A stretch of 64,000 bases of DNA from Arthrobacter sp. PsM3 (GTDB lineage Bacteria > Actinomycetota > Actinomycetes > Actinomycetales > Micrococcaceae), in the NCBI RefSeq assembly GCF_030433895.1, contig NZ_JARUXE010000012.1, positions 62,001-126,000 of the forward strand, written 5' to 3'. The notes beneath the pieces are model-generated. The model had not been told where the DNA came from, made no database searches, and saw nothing but the letters and a program-made list of their open reading frames with translations. Position 1 is the first letter of the stretch, and each line of letters opens with the position of its first letter. This document shows positions 30,210 to 39,232 of this stretch, one piece after another. Both the position numbers and the translations under genes were made by a program.

Positions 30210-31082
30210 GTGAGTTCGCAGAACCGAACCGGCAGCCGACGCAAACAGATCACTACGATCACTGGCTTGGCACTCGCCGGCGCGTTGGCTTTGACTGGAT
30301 GTTCACCAGAGGTACAGAAAGGGTGGCTGCCCACCGAGCGTGGCACCACCAACCATACTGACCGCATCATGGACCTCTGGGTCAACTCATGGATTGCCGC
30401 GCTGGTCGTGGGCGTCATTACCTGGGGCCTGATGATCTGGTGCATCGTCGCCTACCGGCGCCGCAAAGGCACCGTGGGTTTCCCCCGGCAGAACAGCTTC
30501 AACCTGCCGCTTGAGGTCTTCTATCTGACGATTCCGCTGTTTATGGTCCTGGTGTTCTTCTACTTCACCGACCAGGACCAGCAGGCGATTGACAACCGTT
30601 CCCAGCCGGCCGACGTCGTCGTCGACGTCCGCGGCAAGCAGTGGGCCTGGGACTTCAATTACAAGCAGGGCGACGTGATCCCCACGGATGTCCACGAAGC
30701 CGGCGTCCAGGCGCACCTCACCGGCAACGACATCGACAAGGAAAAGCTGCCCACGCTCTACCTGCCGGTCAACAAGTCGGTTGACCTCGAGCTGAACGCC
30801 CGCGACGTCATCCACTCCTTCTGGGTTCCCGCCTTCCTGCAGAAGCGCGACATGATCCCCGGAAAGACCAACTACATCAGGTTCACCCCCACCAAGGAGG
30901 GGACCTACGACGGCAAGTGCGCCGAACTCTGTGGCGAGTACCACTCCGAAATGCTGTTCCGCGTAAAGATCGTCTCCGACGCCGAGTTCCAGGCGCACCT
31001 GGAAAAGCTGCGCCAGGACGGCAACACCGGCCTGCTCGGCGAAGAGTACGACCGCAACCCGGCCCCGACCGAAAACAAGTAA
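30210..31082 (+). CDS. ctaC: Cytochrome c oxidase subunit II (aa3 type)
   Basis: A 290-residue lipoprotein subunit II. The signal segment ends in the lipobox ALALTGC at about residues 25-31. Two membrane helices follow ([33 protein letters not shown]). The periplasmic cupredoxin domain holds the CuA ligands in [20 protein letters not shown] and [16 protein letters not shown], with the His, two Cys and Met expected. In Actinobacteria this oxidase forms a supercomplex with cytochrome bcc and takes electrons directly from the diheme QcrC. GTG at 30210 follows GGAAGG. It is the first gene of ctaCDF. Confidence 0.96.
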   Translation: MSSQNRTGSRRKQITTITGLALAGALALTGCSPEVQKGWLPTERGTTNHTDRIMDLWVNSWIAALVVGVITWGLMIWCIVAYRRRKGTVGFPRQNSFNLPLEVFYLTIPLFMVLVFFYFTDQDQQAIDNRSQPADVVVDVRGKQWAWDFNYKQGDVIPTDVHEAGVQAHLTGNDIDKEKLPTLYLPVNKSVDLELNARDVIHSFWVPAFLQKRDMIPGKTNYIRFTPTKEGTYDGKCAELCGEYHSEMLFRVKIVSDAEFQAHLEKLRQDGNTGLLGEEYDRNPAPTENK

Positions 31083-31092
31083 GGGGAGCGAC

Positions 31093-32817
31093 GTGGCAAC
31101 TACCTATTCCCAGCCCACCGGGATCCTTGAGGCTCCCGTAGTACCGAAATCCAAGGGGCGCATCGTCGTCAACTGGATTACCACGACCGACCACAAGACC
31201 ATCGGGTACATGTACCTGATCGCGTCCTTCGTGTTCTTCTGCTTCGGCGGAGTCATGGCGCTGCTGATCCGCGCCGAACTGTTCGAACCCGGAATGCAGA
31301 TCCTGCAGACCAAAGAGCAGTACAACCAGCTGTTCACCATGCATGGCACCGTGATGCTGCTGATGTTTGCAACGCCGCTGTTCGCCGGTTTCGCCAACGT
31401 CATGATGCCGCTGCAGATCGGCGCCCCCGACGTCGCCTTCCCGCGGCTGAACGCACTGGCCTTCTGGTTCTTCCTCTTCGGCTCCACCATCGCCGTCTCC
31501 GGCTTCATCACCCCGCAGGGTGCGGCGTCGTTTGGCTGGTTCGCGTACGCGCCGCTGTCCAACACGACGTTCAGCCCTGGCGTGGGTGGGGACCTCTGGG
31601 TCTTTGGCCTGGCGCTCACCGGCTTCGGCACCATCCTCGGTGCGGTCAACTTCATCACCACGATCATCTGCATGCGTGCCCCCGGCATGACCATGTGGCG
31701 GATGCCGATCTTCACCTGGAACATCCTCGTGACCTCCATCCTGGTTCTGATGGCGTTCCCGCCGCTGGCCGCAGCCCTCTTCGCCCTCGGCGCGGACCGC
31801 CGCTTCGGAGCGCACATCTTCGACCCGGAGAACGGCGGCGCCGTCCTCTGGCAGCACCTGTTCTGGTTCTTCGGGCACCCTGAGGTCTACATCATCGCGC
31901 TGCCGTTCTTCGGCATCGTCTCGGAAATCTTCCCGGTGTTCAGCCGCAAGCCGATCTTCGGCTACAAGGGCCTGGTCTACGCCACGATCTCCATCGCCGC
32001 GCTGTCCGTGACCGTGTGGGCCCACCACATGTACGTCACCGGCTCAGTCCTGCTGCCGTTCTTCTCCTTCATGACGATGCTGATCGCCGTTCCGACCGGC
32101 GTGAAGTTCTTCAACTGGATCGGCACCATGTGGCGCGGTTCCATCACCTTCGAAACCCCCATGCTGTGGAGCATCGGCTTCCTGGCGACGTTCCTCTTCG
32201 GCGGACTGACCGGCATCATCCTGGCTTCCCCGCCGCTGGACTTCCACGTCTCGGACTCCTACTTCGTGGTCGCCCACTTCCACTACGTGGTCTTCGGCAC
32301 CGTGGTGTTCGCGATGTTCGCCGGATTCTACTTCTGGTGGCCGAAATGGACCGGCAAGATGCTCAATGAGCGCCTTGGCAAGATCCACTTCTGGATGCTG
32401 TTCCTCGGCTTCCATGGCACCTTCCTCATCCAGCACTGGCTGGGCGTCGAGGGCATGCCGCGCCGCTACGCGGATTACCTGCCGGAGGACAACTTCACCT
32501 GGATGAACCAGTTCTCCACGTACTCATCGTTCCTCCTGGGTGCGTCGCTGATCCCGTTCTTCTGGAACGTCTACATCACCTGGCGCAGCAACGAACGGGT
32601 CACGGTTGATGACCCGTGGGGCTTCGGAGCCTCGCTTGAATGGGCAACCTCCTGCCCGCCGCCGCGCCACAACTTCACGTCGCTGCCGCGGATCCGGTCG
32701 GAGCGTCCCGCCCTGGACCTGCACCACCCCGAACTGTCCCAGTCCTACACCATCGACTCGCCTGCCCCGGCAGCGGCAGCGCTCGGTAACGCCGAACAGA
32801 AGGATCAAGCCAAGTGA
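31093..32817 (+). CDS. ctaD: Cytochrome c oxidase subunit I (aa3 type)
   Basis: A 574-residue catalytic subunit with about 12 membrane helices that reduces oxygen and pumps protons. The low-spin heme region is in [20 protein letters not shown] near residue 81. The CuB/His-Tyr centre is [19 protein letters not shown] near residue 260 with WAHHMYVTG near residue 308. The heme a3 and a ligands lie in [18 protein letters not shown] near residue 390. A soluble C-terminal tail of about 50 residues follows. GTG at 31093 is 10 nt after ctaC with GGGGAGCG upstream, and its stop overlaps ctaF by four bases. Confidence 0.97.
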   Translation: MATTYSQPTGILEAPVVPKSKGRIVVNWITTTDHKTIGYMYLIASFVFFCFGGVMALLIRAELFEPGMQILQTKEQYNQLFTMHGTVMLLMFATPLFAGFANVMMPLQIGAPDVAFPRLNALAFWFFLFGSTIAVSGFITPQGAASFGWFAYAPLSNTTFSPGVGGDLWVFGLALTGFGTILGAVNFITTIICMRAPGMTMWRMPIFTWNILVTSILVLMAFPPLAAALFALGADRRFGAHIFDPENGGAVLWQHLFWFFGHPEVYIIALPFFGIVSEIFPVFSRKPIFGYKGLVYATISIAALSVTVWAHHMYVTGSVLLPFFSFMTMLIAVPTGVKFFNWIGTMWRGSITFETPMLWSIGFLATFLFGGLTGIILASPPLDFHVSDSYFVVAHFHYVVFGTVVFAMFAGFYFWWPKWTGKMLNERLGKIHFWMLFLGFHGTFLIQHWLGVEGMPRRYADYLPEDNFTWMNQFSTYSSFLLGASLIPFFWNVYITWRSNERVTVDDPWGFGASLEWATSCPPPRHNFTSLPRIRSERPALDLHHPELSQSYTIDSPAPAAAALGNAEQKDQAK

Positions 32818-33215
32818 AAATCGAATCAAGACTTTTCGGATTCGGAGCCTTCTTCTTCATCCCGGTGGCAGCGGTCTACGGATTCCTGACCGGCTGGACT
32901 GAATGGGTCGGTGCCCTCGGCATCCTTCTGCTTGGCGGCCTCGCCGGCATGGTTGGCGCCTACCTCGCCTTCACGGCGAAGCGCGTCGGAATGCGCCCGG
33001 AGGACCGCAGCGATGCGGAGATCCACGAGGGCGCCGGCGAGCAGGGCCATTTCAGCCCCTGGAGCTGGTGGCCGCTGGTCCTCGGACTGGCCTGCGCGGC
33101 CGGATTCCTCGGCCTGGCCATAGGATTCTGGATCGTCTACATCGCGGGCGGTCTTGCCGTCGTCGGCTTGGTCGGCTGGGTATACGAATACAGCCGCGGA
33201 GACCACGCGCACTAA
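32814..33215 (+). CDS. ctaF: Cytochrome c oxidase subunit IV (actinobacterial CtaF)
   Basis: A 133-residue actinobacteria-specific small subunit of the aa3 oxidase. Four helices are predicted: [60 protein letters not shown] and a final one containing [18 protein letters not shown]. The charged loop [20 protein letters not shown] separates the pairs. The GTG start overlaps the ctaD stop. It is the last gene of ctaCDF and is followed by a strong terminator. Its role is structural in the bcc-aa3 supercomplex, as known for the family. Confidence 0.93.
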   Translation: MKIESRLFGFGAFFFIPVAAVYGFLTGWTEWVGALGILLLGGLAGMVGAYLAFTAKRVGMRPEDRSDAEIHEGAGEQGHFSPWSWWPLVLGLACAAGFLGLAIGFWIVYIAGGLAVVGLVGWVYEYSRGDHAH

Positions 33216-33240
33216 CGTCTGCAAGGACACAAGACGAGTC

Positions 33241-33288
33241 AGCAACGACGGCGGGCCCCACCAAATGGTGGGGCCCGCCGTCGTTGCT
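33241..33288. terminator. Strong terminator after ctaCDF
   Basis: A perfect 22-bp stem (starting AGCAACGACGGCGGGCCCC) with loop AAAT lies 26 nt past the ctaF stop, between it and the convergent ptsH gene. The symmetry suits termination in both directions. Confidence 0.85.
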
Positions 33289-33357
33289 GCTGCAGGGAGT
33301 GGTGCAAACGTCTGTCGGGGAGCGGGCGGCCACCGCACCAGAGCACCCGGAGGGCGC

Positions 33358-33672
33358 TCAACGGGAGCGGGCGGACTCCAGCAGGTCTCTCAGTCCGTCC
33401 AGGGCGTTCTCGACGTCGTCAGGGCTGTAGCGGGCCGGGACGGCCTCGGGGGCGACGGCGAGTTTCACCACGCAGCCGAAGTGGAAGTCCTCGGTCATGA
33501 CCTCGAGCAGGGAGCGGGCGTCCACACCCTGCTGGCCGTCCTTGCTGATCGTGACGGGCAGCCCGGTTTCATGGACGGCGCGGACAAACAGTGCCGCAGG
33601 CCGTGCGTGCAGCCCGATGGCGGCCTGCACGATTGCGTTCCGAACTGGCAACGGGACTCCCTCGTCTCTCAT
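33358..33672 (-). CDS. ptsH: HPr family phosphocarrier protein
   Basis: A 104-residue HPr that relays phosphate from enzyme I to sugar-specific EIIA proteins of the phosphotransferase system. The phosphorylated His is His22 in AAIGLHARPAALFVRAV. A Ser in DARSLLEVM lies near the regulatory phospho-Ser site of Gram-positive HPr, though the surrounding residues differ from the Firmicute pattern. The ATG at 33672 is preferred; a GTG at 33696 would add eight residues, and neither has a clear ribosome binding site. It is divergent from a DasR-like regulator with a dre-like operator in the shared gap. Confidence 0.88.
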   Translation of the reverse strand: MRDEGVPLPVRNAIVQAAIGLHARPAALFVRAVHETGLPVTISKDGQQGVDARSLLEVMTEDFHFGCVVKLAVAPEAVPARYSPDDVENALDGLRDLLESARSR

Positions 33673-33749
33673 GGGGTTCGACTGCCGGCGGGACACCGGC
33701 AGATTTAAGCCTAGCCGGGCCCGCGTTCACGTGCGAACCAGGACGGCCG

Positions 33750-33765
33750 CGTGGTCTAGACCTCT
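33750..33765. promoter_or_regulatory. dre-like operator (DasR binding site)
   Basis: CGTGGTCTAGACCTCT matches the Streptomyces dre consensus ACTGGTCTAGACCACT at 13 of 16 positions, including the whole palindromic core GGTCTAGACC. It sits in the 143-nt gap between ptsH and the dasR-like gene, 50 nt before the latter, where it could repress both. Confidence 0.78.
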
Positions 33766-33815
33766 CCGCCGCGTGGCTTAACCTAGAGATATGACTCATT
33801 CCGGAAGGCAGCGCA

Positions 33816-34607
33816 GTGGCGCCCTCTGACGCGGCAGCCATGGCGGGCGAAATCGACCGGCACAACGGGACGCCCATCTACATCCAATTGAGGGAAATCC
33901 TCCGGGCCCACATTGCGAGTGCGTGCCCGCCGGGCTCGGCGCTGCCCTCGGAGCGGGACCTCGCCGAGCGGTTCGGGCTGGCCCGGATGACGGTGCGCCA
34001 GGCCATCGATGCGCTCGTCGGCGAAGAGGTCATCGAGCGCGTAGTGGGCCTGGGGACGTTCGTCCGCAAACCCAAACTCGATCTGCAGGTCAAGCTGACC
34101 TCCTACAGCGAGGAAATGCAGCGCCGCGGCATGGTCCCGGCCGCCAAAGTCCTGAGCTTCGAGCAGATCGGTGCCAGCGCTTTCCTGGCCCGGGAACTCC
34201 AGCTGGAGGAGGGGACGCCGCTGGTGCGGTTCCGCCGCCTCCTGCTGGCGGACAACGAACCCATGAGTGTGGACGAGAACTTCATCCCCGCCCACCGGGT
34301 GCCCGGGCTGCTCGATGGTGAGCCGCCGACGTCGCTCTACAACGTCCTGAGCGAACGGTTCGGGCTGGTGATGGAGTGGGGCGAGGACATGATCGAGGCG
34401 ACCGCTGCGTCGCCGTCGACGGCGCGCCTGCTCAACGTCGAGGTGGGGTCGCCGCTGCTGAAGATCCAGCGCCACGCCTTCGTCGCCCGGGCCATGGTGG
34501 ACTATTCGGTGTCCTATTACCGGGCCGACCGGTACAAGCTCTGGGTGCCCCTGCAGCGGCCCGGCGTCCGCCCGACACGAAACTACGCCTCCGGATACCG
34601 CCCCTGA
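33816..34607 (+). CDS. dasR: GntR-family regulator, HutC/DasR type
   Basis: A 263-residue GntR/HutC regulator. The winged helix covers about residues 20-88 (PIYIQLREILRAHIASACPP, LPSERDLAERFGLARMTVRQ, GTFVRKPK). The UTRA effector domain runs from about residue 95 to the end (LSFEQIGASAFLARELQLEE, VRFRRLLLADNEPMSVDENF, SYYRADRYKLWVP). DasR responds to glucosamine- or N-acetylglucosamine-phosphates and controls amino-sugar uptake. The assignment rests on similarity, the divergent ptsH neighbour and the dre-like palindrome upstream. GTG at 33816 has GGAAGG eight bases before it. Autoregulation is likely. Confidence 0.85.
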   Translation: MAPSDAAAMAGEIDRHNGTPIYIQLREILRAHIASACPPGSALPSERDLAERFGLARMTVRQAIDALVGEEVIERVVGLGTFVRKPKLDLQVKLTSYSEEMQRRGMVPAAKVLSFEQIGASAFLARELQLEEGTPLVRFRRLLLADNEPMSVDENFIPAHRVPGLLDGEPPTSLYNVLSERFGLVMEWGEDMIEATAASPSTARLLNVEVGSPLLKIQRHAFVARAMVDYSVSYYRADRYKLWVPLQRPGVRPTRNYASGYRP

Positions 34608-34677
34608 CACCAACGCGGGGTCACATCGCGCCCATCCCGGAATCTCCGATGGGCGCGATGTGACCCCGCGTTGGTGT
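34607..34677. repeat. 29-bp perfect inverted repeat after dasR
   Basis: Arms 34607-34635 and 34649-34677 are exact complements (left arm begins ACACCAACGCGGGGTCAC) around a 13-base loop. It starts within the dasR stop codon. It can act as a terminator, but the stem is longer than the other terminators here and has no T tract, so it could also be a dispersed palindromic element. Confidence 0.75.
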
Positions 34678-34694
34678 GTCGTGCCAGGGGATGC

Positions 34695-34728
34695 AGAAAG
34701 GCCCGGTCCTAAGGGACCGGGCCTTTCT
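34695..34728 (-). terminator. Terminator of the ctaE-qcrCAB transcript
   Basis: A perfect 15-bp stem (AGAAAGGCCCGGTCC and its complement) with a four-base loop lies 19 nt past the qcrB stop on the minus strand. Confidence 0.85.
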
Positions 34729-34746
34729 GGTGTCTACTGCAGCCGG

Positions 34747-36429
34747 TTAGTGGCTGAGCGTCTTCTGGGTCTCGCCAGATTCAATAGCCTCGTGGTCGCC
34801 GTGGCCATGGGCCGCCGCGAGCTCCGCGGGCGTTGCCGGCGCAACCCGGTCCTCGAAGAACCACCGGGAAAGCTTCGCACGGCGCTTTTCCTTGCTGTCG
34901 ACGACGCCATTGGCGTTCGGCTCTGCAGGCAGCGGAGACGGCGATTCAAAGCCGACGAGCTTGTAGCGCTTGTACTCGTCGAGCGGGGCGTGGACCTCGA
35001 TGAATTCACCGTGCGGCAGCCGCACGATGCGGCCGGTTTCGCGGCCGTGCAGTGCAATTTCGCGGTCCTTGCGCTGCAGGGCCAAGGCGATGCGCTTCGT
35101 GACGACGAACGCGATGACCGGGCCGACGAAGAACAGTGCACGAAGCCAGTACGTCACATCGTTCAGCGACACGTGGAAGTGCGTGGCGATAAGGTCCGAG
35201 CCGGCAGCTGCCCACATCACGCAGTACCAGACGAAGCCGGCCATGCCGATGGCGGTCCGGGTCGGCGCGTTCCGCGGACGGTCCAGCACGTGGTGCTCGC
35301 GGGTGTCCTTGGTGATCCAGCGTTCGATCCACGGGTAGGTGAAGAGAACGGTGAAGATGATGCCCGCAGGGACCAGGGCCGGGAGCAGCACGTTGAAGGT
35401 GAAGACATGCCCGAACCAGATCTGTTCGACTTTCCAGTCACCGATGATGCCCGGCATCAGGCGCAGGGCGCCGTCCACGAAACCGATGTACCAGTCAGGC
35501 TGGGTGCCCGCCGAAACGGGGGAGGGGTCGTAGGGGCCGTAGTTCCAGATCGGGTTGATGGTGAAGAAGCCCGCCATGAGGGCGATGACACCGAACACGA
35601 TGAAGAAGAAGCCGCCGGCCTTGGCCGCGTAAACCGGGCCGAGGGGGTAGCCGACGACGTTGCCGTCGTTGCGTCCCGGACCGGGGTACTGGGTGTGCTT
35701 GTGCACGACCACCATAAAGAGGTGCATCACGATCATCAGGAGGATGAGCGCGGGAACCAGCAGGATGTGGAGCATGTACAGGCGGCCGATGATGGCCGTG
35801 CCGGGGAATTCCCCACCGAAGAGGAAGAACGAGATGTACGTTCCGATCACCGGGATGGACTTGATCACGCCGTCGATGATGCGCAGGCCGTTGCCGGAGA
35901 GCAGGTCATCGGGGAGGGAGTAGCCGGTGAAGCCGGCAGCCATCGAGAGGATGAGCAGCACGCCGCCCACCACCCAGTTCATTTCGCGGGGCTTGCGGAA
36001 AGCGCCGGTGAAGAACACACGGAGCATGTGCACGGACACCGAAGCCACGAACAGCAGGGCCGACCAGTGGTGGACCTGGCGCATGAACAGACCGCCGCGG
36101 ACATCGAAGGAGATGTTCAGCGAGGAGCTGTAGGCCACGGACATTTCAACGTTCTTCAGGGGCATGTAGGAGCCCGCGTAACGCGTCTCCGCCATGGAGG
36201 GATCAAAGAAGAAGGTCAGGAACGTGCCCGAGAGCAGCAGGATGACGAAGGAATACAGGGCCACTTCACCGAACATGAACGACCAGTGGTCCGGGAAGAC
36301 CTTGCGGCCAAATTCACGGAGGATCCCGGAGCCGCCTACACGCTCGTCAACGAAGTTGGTAATGCGGCCGCCCTTGGTCTTGGCGACGAAGGCGGGGGCA
36401 TCAGGCGTTGCGGTTGCGCTCATGCTCAT
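34747..36429 (-). CDS. qcrB: Cytochrome bc1/bcc complex cytochrome b subunit
   Basis: A 560-residue cytochrome b. Helices and heme His pairs are in RQVHHWSALLFVASVSVHML near residue 117 and HILLVPALILLMIVMHLFMV near residue 222, with the quinol-site segment NPIWNYGPYDPSPVSAGTQP near residue 297. The C-terminal 120 residues are a soluble extension typical of Actinobacteria (GRIVRLPHGEFIEVH). It oxidises menaquinol and passes electrons to QcrA and QcrC. The start lies among ATG/GTG codons at 36432-36421; ATG at 36429 is used, with GGGAG four bases upstream. It overlaps qcrA by 29 nt and is the last gene before a terminator. Confidence 0.96.
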   Translation of the reverse strand: MSMSATATPDAPAFVAKTKGGRITNFVDERVGGSGILREFGRKVFPDHWSFMFGEVALYSFVILLLSGTFLTFFFDPSMAETRYAGSYMPLKNVEMSVAYSSSLNISFDVRGGLFMRQVHHWSALLFVASVSVHMLRVFFTGAFRKPREMNWVVGGVLLILSMAAGFTGYSLPDDLLSGNGLRIIDGVIKSIPVIGTYISFFLFGGEFPGTAIIGRLYMLHILLVPALILLMIVMHLFMVVVHKHTQYPGPGRNDGNVVGYPLGPVYAAKAGGFFFIVFGVIALMAGFFTINPIWNYGPYDPSPVSAGTQPDWYIGFVDGALRLMPGIIGDWKVEQIWFGHVFTFNVLLPALVPAGIIFTVLFTYPWIERWITKDTREHHVLDRPRNAPTRTAIGMAGFVWYCVMWAAAGSDLIATHFHVSLNDVTYWLRALFFVGPVIAFVVTKRIALALQRKDREIALHGRETGRIVRLPHGEFIEVHAPLDEYKRYKLVGFESPSPLPAEPNANGVVDSKEKRRAKLSRWFFEDRVAPATPAELAAAHGHGDHEAIESGETQKTLSH

Positions 36430-37471
36430 CACGCTCCCAATAGCTAGGTCCTACAGGTTCTTTGAAGTCGCTCGTGGCGACCAGGTAGCCCTCGGAATCA
36501 ACTGCGATTGGCAGCTGGGGGAGAGGCCGGCTGGCCGGGCCAAAGATGACCTTGCATTCCTGGGTCAGATCGAAGGTTGACTGGTGGCACGGGCACAGCA
36601 GGTGGTGGGTCTGCTGCTCGTACAGGGCAACAGGGCAACCAACATGGGTACAGATTTTCGAGTACGCGACAATTCCGTTGTAGCCCCAGTTTTCGCGGCC
36701 GGGGGACGGGTTGAGGGACTCGGGGTTGAGGCGCATCAGCAGAACGACGGCCTTGGCCTTTTCGTTCAACTTGCCTTCGTGCAACTCGTTCAGGCCTTCC
36801 GGAATAACGTGGAAAGCTGAGCCGATGGTGACATCGGCGGCCTTGATGGGGGTGCCGTCAGGGTCACGGGTGAGCCGCTTGAGCTTGCCGTCCTGGGGTG
36901 CCCACATGGTGTGTGCCAGTGTGTTGTCTGGACGCGGACCCAAGTCTCCGAAGACGGCGAGGGCCGGCAGGGGAGCCAGCGCCACGGCGCCCAGAAGGGT
37001 GTTGCGGATCAGCGGCCGGCGCTTGATGCCGGTTTCCTCGACGATGTCGTCGACGATCCGGACAGCGGCCAGACGGTCTTCCTCGGTGCGGATGGCATGG
37101 CGCTCTTCCGAGACTTCATGGTCCGGCATGAGGGCCTTGGCCCAGTGCACGATTCCGGTGCCGATCCCAAGCATGGCGAACGCGGTGCCGATGCCCAGCA
37201 GCGCATTCTGCAGCCGGATCGTCGCGATCGACGTGTCATCCCCCAGATCGATGGCAAAGTACGCCACCAGGAATATCAGCGTGCCAACGACCGAGCTCCC
37301 GAAAAGAAGGGCTACCTGCCGTTCTGCTCGCTTTGCGGCCTTCGGGTCCGTGTCAGCCAGGCGCAAACGATGCGGGGGAATTCCAGGATCCTGGAACTTC
37401 TCCACCTCATTCTGACCAGCCGTAGCTACGGTGCCCGAGTGGTTCGGACTGCCGTCACTATGGTTGCCCAT
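36401..37471 (-). CDS. qcrA: Cytochrome bcc complex Rieske iron-sulfur subunit
   Basis: A 356-residue actinobacterial Rieske protein. Unlike the single-helix mitochondrial type it has three N-terminal membrane helices (ALLFGSSVVGTLIFLVAYFA, ALLGIGTAFAMLGIGTGIVH, NTLLGAVALAPLPALAVF). The [2Fe-2S] motifs are CTHVGC and CPCH in SKICTHVGCPVALYEQ and LLCPCHQSTFD near residues 288-312. It moves electrons from QcrB to the hemes of QcrC. ATG at 37471 is preferred over one at 37483 because GAGG sits six bases upstream. About 100 nt separate it from qcrC, and a small hairpin (CTGCTGACGGGTCAGCAG) lies there. Confidence 0.95.
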   Translation of the reverse strand: MGNHSDGSPNHSGTVATAGQNEVEKFQDPGIPPHRLRLADTDPKAAKRAERQVALLFGSSVVGTLIFLVAYFAIDLGDDTSIATIRLQNALLGIGTAFAMLGIGTGIVHWAKALMPDHEVSEERHAIRTEEDRLAAVRIVDDIVEETGIKRRPLIRNTLLGAVALAPLPALAVFGDLGPRPDNTLAHTMWAPQDGKLKRLTRDPDGTPIKAADVTIGSAFHVIPEGLNELHEGKLNEKAKAVVLLMRLNPESLNPSPGRENWGYNGIVAYSKICTHVGCPVALYEQQTHHLLCPCHQSTFDLTQECKVIFGPASRPLPQLPIAVDSEGYLVATSDFKEPVGPSYWERDEHERNRNA

Positions 37472-37573
37472 AATTCGCCTCATCCCTCTCTCGTCTCGGC
37501 GAGTGCCGAGTTAGCTTTCAATTCAGACTGCTGACGGGTCAGCAGAAAACTTTTACAGGTGCAGCAGGTGGGC

Positions 37574-38359
37574 TTAGGACGTCCGGGACGTAAGCCAGAT
37601 GGTGAAGGCAATGATGACGCCCAAGCCGGCGATCCAGATGAACAGACCTTCGGAGACCGGGCCCAGGGAGCCCAGATCCGCGCCGCCGGGTGAACCGTTG
37701 GCTTCGATCTGCTTCAGGAAAGTGATGATGTCGCGCTTGCCCTCGGGGGAAATGTTGGCGTCGCTGAAGACCGGCATGTTCTGCGGTCCGGTAACCATCG
37801 CTTCATAGATGTGCTGGCCGGACACGCCCGCCAGCGCCGGAGCAAATTTACCCCGGGTCAGCGCACCGCCGGCAGCGGCAGCGTTGTGGCACATGGCGCA
37901 GTTCGTGCGGAACAGCTCGCCACCGGCAGCGGCGTCGCCCTTCTCGTCGAGAAGACCTGCCTCGGGGATGGACGGGCCGGGGCCGAGCGAAGCAACGTAG
38001 GCTGCGAGCTGGCGCGTCTGCTCCTCGTTGAACTGTGCCGGCTTCTTGTAGGCCTGCGGGCCGTTCATCTGCATCGGCATGCGGCCGGTGCCGACCTGGA
38101 AGTCAACGGCAGCGGCGCCGACGCCAACCAGGGAGGGGCCGGACTGGGAGCCGCTGGCGCCCATGCCGTGGCAGGTGGCGCAGTTGGCAGCAAAGAGTTT
38201 GCCGCCTTCCTCTGCGTCATTTGCGTTGGTGCTGGTGGTGGCTTTGGCCTGGTTGACGGTGCTGGCAACGGCGTACAGCCCACCAGTGACCAGGAGGCCC
38301 ATCAGCAGCAGCGCAATTGCTGCCAGAGGGTGACGTCGCTTCTGCGAGAGTGCCTTCAC
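37574..38359 (-). CDS. qcrC: Diheme cytochrome c subunit of the bcc complex
   Basis: A 261-residue membrane-anchored protein with two c-type hemes at CATCH (near residue 60) and CAMCH (near residue 156) in duplicated cytochrome domains (GGKLFAANCATCHG; GGELFRTNCAMCHN). An N-terminal helix (LAAIALLLMGLLVTGGLYAV) acts as signal or anchor and a C-terminal helix (LFIWIAGLGVIIAFTIWL) anchors it. In Actinobacteria this diheme subunit replaces soluble cytochrome c and bridges directly to CuA of CtaC. The second gene of ctaE-qcrCAB. Confidence 0.96.
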   Translation of the reverse strand: MKALSQKRRHPLAAIALLLMGLLVTGGLYAVASTVNQAKATTSTNANDAEEGGKLFAANCATCHGMGASGSQSGPSLVGVGAAAVDFQVGTGRMPMQMNGPQAYKKPAQFNEEQTRQLAAYVASLGPGPSIPEAGLLDEKGDAAAGGELFRTNCAMCHNAAAAGGALTRGKFAPALAGVSGQHIYEAMVTGPQNMPVFSDANISPEGKRDIITFLKQIEANGSPGGADLGSLGPVSEGLFIWIAGLGVIIAFTIWLTSRTS

Positions 38360-38445
38360 GTGGTGGTTCCTTTTTTCGATCCTGCGTTGGCTCCGGGAGC
38401 CGCTTCTTGAAATTCTGCCTCTTGTAGAAAAAGAGTCAAGTCTTG

Positions 38446-39084
38446 CTACTTGAGGACGTAGATGACCAGGAAGAGGCCGATCCAGACGACGTCGACGAAG
38501 TGCCAGTAGTACGAGGTGACAATCGCTGAAGTTGCTTCAAAGTGGCCGAACTTCTTTGCTGCGAAGGATCGGCCCATGATGAGGAGGAAGGCAACCAGAC
38601 CACCTATAACGTGCAGGCCGTGGAAGCCGGTGGTGATGTAGAACGCCGAACCATAGGCGTTGGAGGAGAGCGAGACATGCTCGGAAACGAGCATGGTGTA
38701 CTCAGTCGCCTGGCCGGCCACGAAGAAGGAACCCATGATGAAAGTCAGGGTGAACCATTCGTTCATTCCCCAGCGGGTGAAGCTGAGGCGGCCGCCGCTT
38801 CGACGCGGCTGAAGCCGCTCAGCAGCGAAGACGCCCATCTGGCAAGTAAAGGAACTTGCCACGAGGACGATCGTGTTTACGAGCGCAAAGGGAAAGTTGA
38901 GCTTGGCTGTCTCTTCGGCCCACATCTGTCCGGAAGTCGAACGGAGTGTGAAGTACATGGCAAAGAGACCGGCGAAGAACATCAACTCACTGGACAGCCA
39001 GACTACGGTTCCAACAGAAACCATGTTCGGGCGATTCAGCGTCGGGTGCGCCGGGGTACTGGGGGCATGGGTCGCAGATGTCAC
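38446..39084 (-). CDS. ctaE: Cytochrome c oxidase subunit III (aa3 type)
   Basis: A 212-residue subunit III with five helices. Recognisable segments are [60 protein letters not shown] and [20 protein letters not shown], the last two being the family signatures. GTG at 39084 is chosen over an upstream ATG at 39120 because a -10 box lies exactly six bases before it and the family N terminus aligns there. The transcript is then leaderless. It leads the ctaE-qcrCAB unit, split from ctaCDF as in most Actinobacteria. Confidence 0.93.
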   Translation of the reverse strand: MTSATHAPSTPAHPTLNRPNMVSVGTVVWLSSELMFFAGLFAMYFTLRSTSGQMWAEETAKLNFPFALVNTIVLVASSFTCQMGVFAAERLQPRRSGGRLSFTRWGMNEWFTLTFIMGSFFVAGQATEYTMLVSEHVSLSSNAYGSAFYITTGFHGLHVIGGLVAFLLIMGRSFAAKKFGHFEATSAIVTSYYWHFVDVVWIGLFLVIYVLK

Positions 39085-39120
39085 ATAGACATTATGTCTA
39101 TAAAACTCGCCGGTGCCCAA
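39085..39120 (-). promoter_or_regulatory. ctaE promoter with a 17-bp palindrome over the -10 box
   Basis: On the minus strand TTGGGC (39120-39115), an 18-nt spacer and CATAAT (39096-39091) precede the GTG by six bases. The perfect palindrome ATAGACATTATGTCTAT (39085-39101) covers the -10 box and the start site, a good position for a repressor. Confidence 0.6.
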
Positions 39121-39195
39121 CGCAAACCGCGTTTTTGGGGGACTTTTTCTACAAAGACGCGAATTCGCGCGGAAAAGTTCCCGGCCCCGTTCACA

Positions 39196-39232
39196 TTGGT
39201 CATTGCACTGCGCACCTCGATAGCATCAGAAG
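39196..39232 (+). promoter_or_regulatory. Putative leaderless trpD promoter
   Basis: TTGGTC (39196-39201), a 19-nt spacer and TAGCAT (39221-39226) are followed by six bases and then the trpD GTG, so transcription probably starts at the codon itself. Confidence 0.45.

Noticed and set aside
34660..36447. A 595-codon open frame opposite qcrB
   Set aside because: The minus strand is an unmistakable cytochrome b. The other frame gives charged low-complexity sequence typical of antisense membrane-protein codons.
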